The translations under genes and the position numbers were made by a program. Positions 1 to 11,056 of a stretch of 64,000 nt of DNA are shown here, piece by piece. Source of the DNA: Ridgeia piscesae (Eukaryota; Annelida; Polychaeta; Sabellida; Siboglinidae). Each line of letters starts with the position of its first letter. Within the stretch, counting starts at the first letter, position 1. Under the pieces are notes generated by a model that was not told the origin of the DNA, did not search any database, and saw only the letters and a list, made by a program, of their open reading frames with translations. The stretch lies in assembly GCA_025642075.2 (NCBI GenBank), contig JAODUO010000553.1, positions 327,865 through 391,864 on the forward strand. The letters run 5' to 3'.

Positions 1-3000
1 TCACATATGTTTCAGTGTCTCTGGTCTCTTGTGTCACTTATGTCTCTGGTCTCTTGTGTCACATATCTTGTGTCTACATGTCTCTGGTCTCTTGTGTCAC
101 TATGTTTCAGTGTCTCTGGTCTCTTGTGTCACTTATGTCTCTGGTCTCTTGTGTCACATATGTTTCAGTGTCTCTGGTCTCTTGTGTCACTTATGTCTCT
201 GGTCTCTTGTGTCACATATGTCTCAGTGTCTCTGGTCTCTTGTGTCACTTATGTTTCAGTGTCTCTGGTCTCTTGTGTCACTTATGTCTCTGGTCTCTTG
301 TGTCACATATGTCTCAGTGTCTCTGGTCTCTTGTGTCACATATGTCTCAGTGTCTCTGGTCTCTTGTGTCACATATGTCTCAGTGTCTCTGGTCTCTTCT
401 GTCACATATGTCTCAGTGTCTCTGGTCTCTTGTGTCACTTATGTCTCTGGTCTCTTGTGTCACATATATCTCAGTGTCTCTGGTCTCTTGTGTCACTTAT
501 GTCTCTGGTCTCTTGTGTCACATATATCTCAGTGTCTCTGGTCTCTTGTGTCACATATGTCTCAGTGTCTCTGGTCTCTTGTATCACATATGTCTCAGTG
601 TCTCTGGTCTCTTGTGTCACATATGTCTCAGTGTCTCTGGTCTCTTGTGTCACTTATGTCTCTGGTCTCTTGTGTCACATATGTTTCAGTGTCTCTGGTC
701 TCTTGTGTCACTTATGTCTCTGGTCTCTTGTGTCACATACGTCTCAGTGTCTCTGGTCTCTTGTGTCACATATGTCTCAGTGTCTCTGGTCTCTTGTGTC
801 ACTTATGTCTCTGGTCTCTTGTGTCACATATCTCTCAGTGTCTCTGGTCTCTTGTGTCACATATGTTTCAGTGTCTCTGGTCTCTTGTGTCACTTATGTC
901 TCTGGTCTCTTGTGTCACATACGTCTCAGTGTCTCTGGTCTCTTGTGTCACATATGTCTCAGTGTCTCTGGTCTCTTGTATCACATATGTCTCAGTGTCT
1001 CTGGTCTCTTGTGTCACTTATGTCTCTGGTCTCTTGTGTCACATATGTTTCAGTGTCTCTGGTCTCTTGTGTCACTTATGTCTCTGGTCTCTTGTGTCAC
1101 ATATGTCTCAGTGTCTCTGGTCTCTTGTGTCACTTATGTCTCTGGTCTCTTGTGTCACATATGTCTCAGTGTCTCTGGTCTCTTGTGTCACTTATGTCTC
1201 TGGTCTCTTGTGTCACATATGTCTCAGTGTCTCTGGTCTCTTGTGTCACTTATGTCTCTGGTCTCTTGTGTCACATATGTCTCAGTGTCTCAGGTCTCTT
1301 GTGTCACATATGTCTCAGTGTCTCTGGTCTCTTGTATCACATATGTCTCAGTGTCTCTGGTCTCTTGTGTCACTTATGTCTCTGGTCTCTTGTGTCACAT
1401 ATGTTTCAGTGTCTCTGGTCTCTTGTGTCACTTATGTCTCTGGTCTCTTGTGTCACATATGTCTCAGTGTCTCTGGTCTCTTGTGTCACTTATGTCTCTG
1501 GTCTCTTGTGTCACATATGTTTCAGTGTCTCTGGTCTCTTGTGTCACTTATGTCTCTGGTCTCTTGTGTCACATATGTCTCAGTGTCTCTGGTCTCTTGT
1601 GTCACTTATGTCTCTGGTCTCTTGTGTCACATATGTCTCAGTGTCTCTGGTCTCTTGTGTCACTTATGTCTCTGGTCTCTTGTGTCACATATGTTTCAGT
1701 GTCTCTGGTCTCTTGTGTCACATACGTCTCAGTGTCTCTGGTCTCTTGTGTCACTATGTCTCTGGTCTCTTGTGTCACATATGTCTCAGTGTCTCAGGTC
1801 TCTTGTGTCACATATGTCTCAGTGTCTCTGGTCTCTTGTGTCACATATGTCTCAGTGTCTCTGGTCTCTTGTGTCACTTATGTCTCTGGTTTCTTGTGTC
1901 ACATATGTTTCAGTGTCTCTGGTCTCTTGTGTCACTTATGTCTCTGGTCTCTTGTGTCACATATGTTTCAGTGTCTCTGGTCTCTTGTGTCACATATGTC
2001 TCAGTGTCTCTGGTCTCTTGTGTCACATATGTCTCAGTGTCTCTGGTCTCTTGTGTCACATATGTCTCAGTGTCTCTGGTCTCTTGTGTCACTTATGTCT
2101 CTGGTTTCTTGTGTCACATATGTTTCAGTGTCTCTGGTCTCTTGTGTCACTTATGTCTCTGGTCTCTTGTGTCACATATGTTTCAGTGTCTCTGGTCTCT
2201 TGTGTCACTTATGTCTCTGGTCTCTTGTGTCACATATGTTTCAGTGTCTCTGGTCTCTTGTGTCACTTATGTCTCTGGTCTCTTGTGTCACATATGTCTC
2301 AGTGTCTCAGGTCTCTTGTGTCACATATGTCTCAGTGTCTCTGGTCTCTTGTGTCACATATGTCTCAGTGTCTCTGGTCTCTTGTGTCACTTATGTCTCT
2401 GGTTTCTTGTGTCACATATGTCTCAGTGTCTCTGGTCTCTTGTGTCACATATGTCTCAGTGTCTCTGGTCTCTTGTGTCACATATGTTTCAGTGTCTCTG
2501 GTCTCTTGTGTCACTTATGTCTCTGGTCTCTTGTGTCACATATGTCTCAGTGTCTCTGGTCTCTTGTGTCACTTATGTCTCTGGTCTCTTGTGTCACATA
2601 TGTTTCAGTGTCTCTGGTCTCTTGTGTCACATACTGTCTCAGTGTCTCTGGTCTCTTGTGTCACTTATGTCTCTGGTCTCTTGTGTCACATATGTTTCAG
2701 TGTCTCTGGTCTCTTGTGTCACATACGTCTCAGTGTCTCTGGTCTCTTGTGTCACTTATGTCTCTGGTCTCTTGTGTCACATATGTCTCAGTGTCTCAGG
2801 TCTCTTGTGTCACATATGTTTCAGTGTCTCTGGTCTCTTGTGTCACATATGTCTCTGGTGTCTTGTGTCACATATGTCTCAGTGTCTCTGGTCTCTTGTG
2901 TCACTTATGTCTCTGGTCTCTTGTGTCACATATCTCTCAGTGTCTCTGGTCTCTTGTGTCACTTATGTCTCTGGTCTCTTGTGTCACATATGTTTCAGTG

Positions 3001-4270
3001 TCTCTGGTCTCTTGTGTCACTTATGTCTCTGGTCTCTTGTGTCACATATGTCTCAGTGTCTCTGGTCTCTTGTGTCACATATGTCTCTGGTCTCTTGTGT
3101 CACATATGTCTCAGTGTCTCTGGTCTCTTGTGTCACATATGTCTCAGTGTCTCTGGTCTCTTGTGTCACTTATGTCTCTGGTCTCTTGTGTCACATATGT
3201 CTCAGTGTCTCTGGTCTCTTGTGTCACATACGTCTCAGTGTCTCTGGTCTCTTGTGTCACTTATGTCTCTGGTCTCTTGTGTCACATATGTCTCAGTGTC
3301 TCAGGTCTCTTGTGTCACATATGTCTCAGTGTCTCTGGTCTCTTGTGTCACATATGTCTCAGTGTCTCTGGTCTCTTGTGTCACTTATGTCTCTGGTTTC
3401 TTGTGTCACATATGTCTCAGTGTCTCTGGTCTCTTGTGTCACTTATGTCTCTGGTCTCTTGTGTCACATACGTCTCAGTGTCTCTGGTCTCTTGTGTCAC
3501 TTATGTCTCTGGTCTCTTGTGTCACATATGTCTCAGTGTCTCTGGTCTCTTGTGTCACTTATGTCTCTGGTCTCTTGTGTCACATATGTCTCAGTGTCTC
3601 TGGTCTCTTGTGTCACATATGTCTCAGTGTCTCAGGTCTCTTGTGTCACATATGTCTCAGTGTCTCTGGTCTCTTGTGTCACATATGTCTCAGTGTCTCT
3701 GGTCTCTTGTGTCACTTATGTCTCTGGTCTCTTGTGTCACATATGTTTCAGTGTCTCTGGTCTCTTGTGTCACTTATGTCTCTGGTCTCTTGTGTCACAT
3801 ATGTCTCAGTGTCTCTGGTCTCTTGTGTCACTTATGTCTCTGGTCTCTTGTGTCACATATGTTTCAGTGTCTCTGGTCTCTTGTGTCACTTATGTCTCTG
3901 GTCTCTTGTGTCACATATGTCTCAGTGTCTCTGGTCTCTTGTGTCACTTATGTCTCTGGTCTCTTGTGTCACATATGTCTCAGTGTCTCTGGTCTCTTGT
4001 GTCACATATGTCTCAGTGTCTCAGGTCTCTTGTGTCACATATGTCTCAGTGTCTCTGGTCTCTTGTGTCACATATGTCTCAGTGTCTCTGGTCTCTTGTG
4101 TCACTTATGTCTCTGGTCTCTTGTGTCACATATGTCTCAGTGTCTCTGGTCTCTTGTGTCATTTATGTCTCTGGTCTCTTGTGTCACATATCTCTCAGTG
4201 TCTCTGGTCTCTTGTGTCACACATGTCTCAGGGTCTCTAGTCTCTTGTGTCACATATCTCAGTCTCTGGT
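1..4270 (+). repeat. Minisatellite, 33-bp and 24-bp units, in intron before exon 1
   Basis: More than 4.2 kb of two alternating unit types: a 33-bp unit with the core gtctcagtgtctctggtc and a 24-bp unit lacking the cagtgtctc part. Both lengths are multiples of three and neither contains a stop on the + strand, so all three forward frames stay open for over 1400 codons; these are not genes. The array runs off the left edge and ends directly at exon 1. The text around the exon 1 acceptor (tctctggtctctcatgttgcag, then ttacaggtgtctcgcc) resembles the unit, so the array may derive from that junction. Confidence 0.97.
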
Positions 4271-4284
4271 CTCTCATGTTGCAG

Positions 4285-4442
4285 ATGTTACAGGTGTCTC
4301 GCCTCTGCAGCTTCCAGTTGATGGAGATGCTGTATGGGCGGCTGTCCAAGAACCAGGTCAGCAGTAAGGAGAGCAAAGTCAATGAGGTCTTTTGCCAAGG
4401 TCATGTGGAAAAGGGCAATGAACTGACCACTGCCATCACCAA
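4285..4442 (+). CDS. PRKDC: DNA-PKcs exon 1 (M-HEAT)
   Basis: First exon in the window. It contains MEMLYGRL and SKESKVNEVF, matching the human MEVMYSRL...SKESKINQVF stretch. Acceptor taken as catgttgcag before 4285; a second in-phase acceptor (ttacag) nine bases later, exon start 4294, is equally compatible and resembles the upstream repeat unit more closely. Donor AA|gtatgt. The exon ends in phase 2, completed by G of exon 2 to give Lys. Confidence 0.88.
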
Positions 4443-4799
4443 GTATGTGGGGTTATTGCCAGATTTGATTGTGTGTAATATCAAACAATGTTTATCGACA
4501 AATCATATGGAATAAAAATAAGACGAGTTAGTCGACATTCTGAGAATGCTAGTGCCATGTATAAGCATGATCATCACGTTTCGTACAATTTATTCATGAA
4601 ACGAGACCTACCTAGTATTTACTATGACTGGCAAGTGTATATGTCCATATTTATTTCACTTTAGTGAAGTTACTTGGTGAACTATAACATTGTTTATTGT
4701 TGTTCAATGTGTAGTTCACTAGTTGTAGGACTTGAATATGGAAAAAGTGATTTAATTATGCATTTTAACACATAGCTACAGTCTTGTCCAAGTGTAGCT
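4443..4799. other. Intron 1, unique AT-rich part
   Basis: Unique-looking AT-rich intron sequence. I see no coding similarity, RNA gene or repeat in it. Confidence 0.7.
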
Positions 4800-5068
4800 A
4801 GGCTTGAGACATCAGTCAACCAGACATACATGTCATCTTTGTCAACCAGACATCTAGGTCACTATTGTTAACCAGACATCTTTTGTCAACCAGTTTAATG
4901 TGTCACTATTGTCAGTCAGATATGTGTCACCATTGTAAACCAGATGTATGTGTCACCTTTGTCAACCAGATGTATATGTCACCATTGTAAATGAGACAAA
5001 TGTGTCCCCATTCTCATCCAGAGGTCTGTGTCACCGTCATCATTTTGATGTCTGTGTCATATTTCCAG
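4800..5068 (+). repeat. Degenerate about 30-bp tandem repeat abutting the exon 2 acceptor
   Basis: About eight diverged copies of a unit like tgtcaaccagatgtatgtg / tcaccattg. The last copy merges into the exon 2 acceptor (gtgtcatatttccag). Each unit carries an accag or ccag step, so it may be an old, decayed acceptor-derived array. Confidence 0.75.
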
Positions 5069-5237
5069 GGTGGCTCACCAAGTGAAGTCAGAAGATGCGA
5101 GGGGTGAGGATGTGACCTCTGAACTGGGGCGTCAGTTGCGATGTGCAGCCTACAATGCCCTAGTGGCTGTCATCACATGCACCCAGACGGATGAGAAGTT
5201 CTTCCGAGCCTTTCTTTTCACCGAGAAACCACAGCAG
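5069..5237 (+). CDS. PRKDC: DNA-PKcs exon 2 (M-HEAT)
   Basis: Encodes RCAAYNALVAVI and FLFTEKPQ, matching human HCAAYNCAISVI and FLFSEKPEK. Acceptor atatttccag, donor cagcag|gtgggg. It starts by completing the Lys codon of exon 1 and ends in phase 0. Confidence 0.93.
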
Positions 5238-5419
5238 GTGGGGCTTTTGACTCTTGTCACTCAATCCTTGACAGTTGTCAGAAGGACCTGTCTAAACACA
5301 ACATATATAGAATTGTTTATCACATGTAGTACTTACATACCTCCTATTTCTAACCATCACTACCCGTAGTTAAACTCGACCCTTAAGTCCACACATTCCC
5401 AACAATGTTTCGTTCCTGT

Positions 5420-5665
5420 ATCTAAGCCCGGTATTGGCGAATATGTTTTCTTTGTAGCTGTGCTAGAAATCTGGAGCCGTCTCCCATCACTACGAAAATA
5501 TAATCTGAAACAATAGCCACTTTTCGCAAAAAGAAACTGAAGTCACGTTTGTTTGAAATCGCATTCCCGTCCTAAAGTGTTGGCAGTCCATGCTCTGATG
5601 ATGTATATATGCATAACTTGTATTGTGGGTTTATGCTGTTAGAGAAATAAACTTATCCTTACCCT
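5420..5665 (+). mobile_element. Relic of a LINE 3' end (RT protein C-terminus plus A-rich tail)
   Basis: Within intron 2, broken frames read IWSRLPSLRKYN and then, after a frameshift and stops, KKKLKSRLFEIA. This is the WNxLP...FKxxLKxHLF signature found at the C-terminus of many non-LTR reverse transcriptases. It is followed by a short 3' UTR with an aataaa hexamer and repeated cttaccctt. Old and non-functional. The clade is not certain. Confidence 0.55.
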
Positions 5666-6159
5666 TGATAAATGTTGACTATTGCTCCTATGAGCTTGGA
5701 CATGGATAAAGGCACTGTAGATGTTTTACTGTTATTATTAGTAAGCATACAGTATGTTTTAGATGTATTATACAGTTGCACAAATGTCTGCTTCTTACAC
5801 CGCTATGAAAATGACAACCTGTGGTGCCACCTGGTGTCACTTCTTAATATCTCCTCTCAACATTAATGTTGAGCTGTGAGGCAAGTTTCGGCGTTAGTCT
5901 TTTACTTGTCAGTAAAACTAGTTCATTGAACAAAAAACTCCCTCAACGTCCTCTGTGGTCAGTTGGTTATTTTGTCAATCCTGTATGTGTCATCAGAAAT
6001 GTTAAGTAGGATAACATGCAGTTTTGAAGTGAATATAAAATATTTTAGAGCTTATTTGTAATGTTTTAATGGCTTCTACAAAAATGTAGGCACTTATGTA
6101 AGTGAAGAGTTTTGGGTGATGTCTGATGCATCAGTGAAATGACCGAGATGTGTTTTCAG
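5666..6159. other. Intron 2, remaining part
   Basis: Unique AT-rich intron. Nothing recognisable up to the acceptor tgttttcag of exon 3. Confidence 0.65.
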
Positions 6160-6225
6160 GGTCAGTTCTTGCTGGACAACTTGGTGGACACTCGGCGCAC
6201 CTATAAATTTGACATCGAGTTAGAT
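6160..6225 (+). CDS. PRKDC: DNA-PKcs exon 3 (M-HEAT)
   Basis: Smallest exon, 22 codons, phase 0 at both ends. LLDNLVDTRRTYKF matches the human FENLIDLKRRYNF segment. Acceptor tgttttcag, donor gat|gtaagt. Confidence 0.92.
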
Positions 6226-6749
6226 GTAAGTCTCCTTACGTATTCATTACCCTTTCTCCGTCTGTTCTTTGTCTCTCGAATTTGGCAGCTGTTTCTTAAC
6301 TTGTCCGTGTTGTGTCTGTTGAGTGAGCTGTGAATCAAATGTAGACTTGCCACAGTTAGTGCCGTAATAGTGATGATAATAATGATAAATAATATACTTC
6401 ACTTTTACTCTCATTTCCAGAGTTGCACTCTGTTTAAGGGTGTTTGCAGTCATGTCGTATATCTACTAAAATGTACATAATAATACAACACTAGAACTCA
6501 ACGTGCTGAAGAAACCTAGCTAAAAAGTTTAAAGACAATATATACGTAAAACATTTATAGTTTATTTTATATTTTGTATTACAAATTTTACTGTGATATA
6601 CATTTTTATAACTTTTTCTTTTAAAATGTATAATTTCATATACATTTTATTGTGATATGTTATTAAATCTCAAACAGTAAATGAGTGGATAAGTAATCTA
6701 CTGGTTGTGTCAGTTGTAGAGGAATGAATAGGTTTAGCTCTTAACTGCG
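6226..6749. other. Intron 3, AT-rich part
   Basis: Strongly AT-rich intron sequence with no recognisable gene or element. Confidence 0.65.
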
Positions 6750-7534
6750 CAGACTGTCCAAAACCACCCAACCCCTCGTACGCACAGACCGTCCAAAACC
6801 ACCCAACCCCTCGTACGCACAGACCGTCCAAAACCACCCAACCCCTCGTACGCACAGACCGTCCAAAACCACCCAACCCCTCGTACGCACAGACCGTCCA
6901 AAACCACCCAACCCCTCGTACGCACAGACCGTCCAAAACCACCCAACCCCTCGTACGCACAGACTGTCCAAAACCACCCAACCCCTCGTACGCACAGACC
7001 ATCCAAAACCACCCAACCCCTCGTACGCACAGACCGTCCAAAACCACCCAACCCCTCGTACGCACAGACCGTCCAAAACCACCCAACCCTCGTACGCACA
7101 GACCGTCCAAAACCACCCAACCCCTCGTACGCACAGACCGTCCAAAACCACCCAACCCCTCGTACGCACAGACCGTCCAAAACCACCCAACCCTCGTAGA
7201 CAGACCGTCCAAAACCACCCAACCCCTCGTACGCACAGACCGTCCAAAACCACCCAACCCCTCGTACGCACAGACCGTCCAAAACCACCCAACCCCTCGT
7301 AGCAAGACCGTCCAAAACCACCCAACCCCTCGTACGCACAGACCGTCCAAAACCACCCAACCCCTCGTACGCACAGACCGTCCAAAACCACCCAACCCCT
7401 CGTATGCACAGACCGTCCAAAACCACCCAACCCCTCGTACGCACAGACCGTCCAAAACCACCCAACCCCTCGTATGCACAGACCGTCCAAAACCACCCAA
7501 CCCCTCGTACGCACAGACCGTCCAAAACCACCCA
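6750..7534 (+). repeat. Minisatellite, 35-bp unit, about 22 copies
   Basis: Near-identical units with the core accgtccaaaaccacccaac and ctcgtacgcacag. A few units have single-base losses (for example near 7085, 7195 and 7302). The unit has no stop on the minus strand, which produces three overlapping false reading frames there. It does not resemble exon 3 or exon 4, so unlike many arrays here it is not obviously junction-derived. Confidence 0.97.
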
Positions 7535-7966
7535 GTAAACTTACAGTTTGTGGGCCTTTCGTTTACCGCGATCAGATCCTTCTTTTACATTAACCAGCCA
7601 GCTCAAAAACTGATGATCTAAGCTCTATGTAGGTCACAGAAACATGTGCTGTTGCCATCTTGTGGAAAAAAATGTCGTTTGCGAATTGAATGAGTTTATT
7701 TGGAAGGATGTTGAGGTGCGTTTGTCTAGTTAACCTCCTACATCATGCAGCATTTGATGGATTTTACTGAGATAATTTCTCGACGATTTCAAGTCGGATA
7801 TCGATGTTTGCAACGTAAATTTTCTTAACCCATAATGTTTCTTTTAGTCATGTTGATATGGACATTTCAAACTGAGTCACTCTAAGATGTTTCCTAGTAG
7901 ACACCTGTTTCAGTTGATTTTGTCAGTTTGACGACACCTGTTCCAGTAAACTCTGTCACTTTGTAG
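7535..7966. other. Intron 3, 3' part
   Basis: Unique intron sequence; towards its end acacctgtttcagtt and acacctgttccagt precede the real acceptor gtag/gcacctgt, a weak duplication of the acceptor region. Confidence 0.6.
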
Positions 7967-8143
7967 GCACCTGTGGCCCGCAAGAAGTTTGTGTCGATCA
8001 GACAAGAGGCACGGAACCAGTCAGTGACAGCGGACAGAGACAGTGACGCATCGGTGAACTACCTAGCCTCACAATACCTCGCTGACAGCAGCCTTAGTGT
8101 TGACGTCACTCGCTTCGACTTCCACGCGTCAGTGCAGGCCAGT
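7967..8143 (+). CDS. PRKDC: DNA-PKcs exon 4 (M-HEAT, just before the S2056-type region)
   Basis: KKFVSIRQEARNQ, NYLASQYLADSSLS and RFDF match human KKKYIEIRKEARE, SSLSYLADSTLS and QFDF. Acceptor ctttgtag, donor gccagt|gtaagt, phase 0 at both ends. The frame stays open far into the following repeat, to 8905, giving 11-residue repeats (GDNLCDVYASV). I end the exon at the consensus gtaagt because exon 5 continues the protein in phase. Confidence 0.92.
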
Positions 8144-9283
8144 GTAAGTGACAACTTGTGTGACGTGTATGCCAGTGCAGGTGACAACTTGTGTGACGTG
8201 TATGCCAGTGTAGGTAACAACTTGTGTGACGTGTATGCCAGTGTTGGTGACAACTTGTGTGACGTGTACGCCAGTGTAGGTGACAACTTGTGTGACTTGT
8301 ATGCCAGTGTAGGTGACAACTTGTGTGACGTGTATGCCAGTGTTGGTGACAACTTGTGTGACGTGTACGCCAGTGTAGGTGACAACTTGTGTGACTTGTA
8401 TGCCAGTGTAGGTAACAACTTGTGTGACGTGTATGCCAGTGTTGGTGACAACTTGTGTGACGTGTACGCCAGTGTAGGTGACAACTTGTGTGACTTGTAT
8501 GCCAGTGTAGGTGACAACTTGTGTGACGTGTATGCCAGTGTAGGTGACAACTTGTGTGACTTGTATGCCAGTGTAGGTGACAACTTGTGTAATTTGTATG
8601 CCAGTGTAGGTGACAACTTGTGTGACATGTATATCAGTGTAGGTGACAACTTGTGTGACATGTACGCCAGTGTAGGTGACAACTTGTGTAACATGTATGC
8701 CAGTGTAGGTGACAACTTGTGTGACATGTATATCAGTGTAGGTGACAACTTGTATGACATGTATGCCAGTGTAGGTGACAACTTGTGTGACATGTATGCC
8801 AGTGTAGGTGACAACTTGTGTGATTTGTACGCCAGTGTAGCTGACAACTTGTGTGACATGTATACCAGTGTAGGTGACAACTTGTGTGACATGTATGCCA
8901 GTTAAGTGACAACTTGTGTGATATATACGCCAGTATAGGTGTCAACTTGTGTGACATGTATGCCAGTGTAGGTGACAACTTGTGTGACATGTATGCCAGT
9001 GTAGGTGACAACTTGTGTGACATGTACGCCAGTATAGGTGTCAACTTGTGTGATATGTACGCCAGTTAAGTGACAACTTGTGTGATATATACGCCAGTAT
9101 AGGTGTCAACTTGTGTGACATGTATGCCAGTATAGGTGTCAACTTGTGTGACATGTATGCCAGTGTAGGTGACAACTTGTGTGACATGTATGCCAGTGTA
9201 GGTAACAACTTGTGTGACATGTACGCCAGTATAGGTGTCAACTTGTGTGATATGTATGCCAGTTAAGTGACAACTTGTGTGAC
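8138..9283 (+). repeat. Minisatellite, 33-bp unit, about 34 copies, seeded at the exon 4 donor
   Basis: The unit is gtaggtgacaacttgtgtga followed by cgtgtatgccagt. It repeats the last six bases of exon 4 (gccagt) plus the start of intron 4 (gtaagtgacaacttg), so every copy contains a gccagt|gtaggt donor-like site. The first half has dgtgtatgcc variants and the second half catgtatgcc/ttaagtgac variants. Being 33 bp long and stop-free at first, it extends the exon 4 reading frame by more than 250 codons. Confidence 0.95.
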
Positions 9284-9431
9284 TATCTACACACATTCCA
9301 AACTATTAGTACTGACAGTTATAACAAACAACACTGACAATTGTTACAACTGTAAGTGCATCAGAGCAGCTTGTGATGCTGTAGAAGTGGGTTTATTACT
9401 ACTATGTTAGCTGTTGTTTTTGTCATGGCAG

Positions 9432-9500
9432 ACGATCTCAGTGTCCATGGAGTCGGACAGTGCAACATCTCGGAGTCAACTGTCATCAGCTGCAGTCCAG
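9432..9500 (+). CDS. PRKDC: DNA-PKcs exon 5 (equivalent of the S2056/PQR region)
   Basis: Twenty-three Ser/Thr-rich codons, including SATSRSQLSSAAVQ. Its position, between the RFDF motif of exon 4 and the [10 protein letters not shown] motif of exon 6, corresponds to the human segment carrying the autophosphorylated S2056-Gln. The only SQ pair here (Ser at 9474-9476) is the candidate equivalent. Acceptor atggcag, donor ccag|gtactg, phase 0. Confidence 0.87.
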
Positions 9501-9996
9501 GTACTGGGCTCTAGCGACTGACACTGAAGTTAGAAAGTTTAGTTCCACAAACAAAAACAGAAGTGTTTCAGGCACTTATTAAGCTAAGATTCTCATAAAT
9601 GTAAAATAGTAAGCAGCTACTTCAGACTTCCCATCATCATCACAGTTTGGGTGAATATGTAACTGATTACACTGTTACAAGGTGTGAATCAGACAATACG
9701 CTGCCTGTGGTTTCTTGTGTGAAATTTGGTCTCATTTGACAATTGTTGTTTAATTTCTCTTCATTGTTCCTAGTTCTATCACCTTTTTTTCAAAATGGTG
9801 GTATTGTGCACACAATTGTCCACTGAATGATGTTGACAGGGGGTGTATTATAAAAATCTTTATCTTTCACAATAATATTTTAGCAGTATTAGATCCACTA
9901 TCACCTGTTTTAGTTAGATAAGATAAGAAGAATTATTTATACAGTGCCATAAATTGAGATACATTTATTCAGAGGTGCAGTTCTCATGTTTTGTAG
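9501..9996. other. Intron 5
   Basis: Unique AT-rich intron; nothing recognisable. A short stretch near 9930-9965 (atttatacagtgccataaat) resembles one at 44020-44035 and may be a remnant of a dispersed element. Confidence 0.55.
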
Positions 9997-10125
9997 GAGC
10001 AGTCAGTTGCTGTAAAAGAAGACTTTGTGGAGATGGACATGGATGAGTTGAACCAGCATGAGTGCATGGCTACACTGACCGCCCTGGTCAAACACTTGGA
10101 CCACACTATCTCTCCAGTCGACTCG
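9997..10125 (+). CDS. PRKDC: DNA-PKcs exon 6 (M-HEAT)
   Basis: [19 protein letters not shown] is almost identical to human MDELNRHECMAPLTALVKH. Acceptor ttttgtag, donor gactcg|gtcagt, 43 codons, phase 0. Confidence 0.95.
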
Positions 10126-10330
10126 GTCAGTGTAAAGCCTCTGGTCAGTCTTGTAGCATCTAGGATGGTAAAACTGCATAGTTCCCAATACTGACACAAT
10201 AGATGTGCACTACTGTATATAAATTTACAATAACAGTATTTTATACTTGTGATGTCACTGGAAAGATAATATTGTCTACAAGTATGCCTCTGGAGGTATC
10301 CGTGAAAAGTTTTAGTTTCTGCAGTATGTT

Positions 10331-10472
10331 GTAGTATAATTTAACTTACTTTGGAGCTTATGTCGAAGATGAGTACGACGTTTCAATTCGTCAGCTACGG
10401 ACCTTGTTCACGTACTGGTGTCACGTGTGTTGCCTCAGATTTCAAGCTCCAAAGTAAGTTAAATTATACTAC
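10331..10472. mobile_element. 142-bp palindromic element with perfect 29-bp terminal inverted repeats
   Basis: Positions 10331-10359 and 10444-10472 are perfect reverse complements (29 of 29, starting gtagtataatttaacttact). The 84-bp centre is unrelated and moderately GC-rich. A 15-bp direct repeat, tttctgcagtatgtt, lies immediately left (10316-10330) and again at 10515-10529, so the inserted unit may be 10331-10514 with a long target duplication. It could be a small MITE or a non-autonomous element of another type. Confidence 0.7.
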
Positions 10473-10529
10473 AATAAACCATTCGTGGAGCCATGAACAA
10501 TATATTCACTATTGTTTCTGCAGTATGTT

Positions 10530-10886
10530 TGGGATTGTTTGATTGCTGTATAGTGAGCAAACAGCTGCAGATGTAATGCATTCAGATTGCATTGCTCGTA
10601 CAGCAGCACGTAAACAATGAAGAATATTCGTATGTATGTCCAGCAAAATATTTACAGATAACATTTATGATGAGGTCAAAAAATTAAAAAATTATGCGAT
10701 TGCAATTTCACATTCAGCCCGATCAGATCACAAGCCACTAAACTAAACAGCTCAGTGGCTCATACTGACAAGTCTCCCCAGCATCTTATGAGCTGGATGT
10801 TTAGTGACACGCATATCACCATGTTTGATTGAGCTCAGTGATATGATTTTATAATCAACAGCCTTAATCATCTCATCTAACCTCGT
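10530..10886. other. Intron 6, between palindromic element and SINE core
   Basis: No gene. The part 10750-10886, directly adjoining the SINE core, may be the 3' body of this SINE copy, but the second copy at 43577 lacks it, so I do not include it. Confidence 0.5.
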
Positions 10887-11056
10887 GGCATAGACACCAG
10901 ACAGAAGGGACCACCGGCTTTTAGTGTCATTTCCGAAAGACACAGGCAAATGTGGGGTGAAGAAATTGCCTAAGTTTTGAAACAGCGGTAGGTGGGATTG
11001 AACCACCGTCCCCTCGATTGACAGTCCGGCTCTCTACCGCGCGACCACCGCTCCCC
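10887..11056 (-). mobile_element. tRNA-derived SINE, copy 1
   Basis: Reads on the minus strand. Its head starts at about 11052 with AGCGGUG and folds as a tRNA: the acceptor stem AGCGGUG pairs with UACCGCU, and the T arm GGUGG-UUCAAUC-CCACC contains a pol III B box (10994-11004). The body (cctaagttttgaaacagcgg, acacaggcaaatgtgggg, ggcatagacaccag) recurs in copy 2 at 43577-43748 in the same orientation, about 90% identical by eye. It is a dispersed SINE, not a functional tRNA gene. Confidence 0.85.

Noticed and set aside
7..4515. Three overlapping frames of about 1400-1500 codons
   Set aside because: By-product of 33/24-bp units without stops. Only the last part of one frame (from 4285) is real coding, exon 1.
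10360..10443. Hammerhead-ribozyme-like motif (ctgacga...gaaac on the minus strand) inside the palindromic element
   Set aside because: The two core blocks are only three bases apart, leaving no stem II, and stem III has a mismatch at the required place. Probably chance, though a structure search with a covariance model would settle it.
11030..11056. A functional tRNA gene on the minus strand
   Set aside because: The acceptor and T arms are good, but the anticodon stem is poor, it is followed by a SINE body instead of a terminator, and a second copy with the same body exists at 43577-43748.
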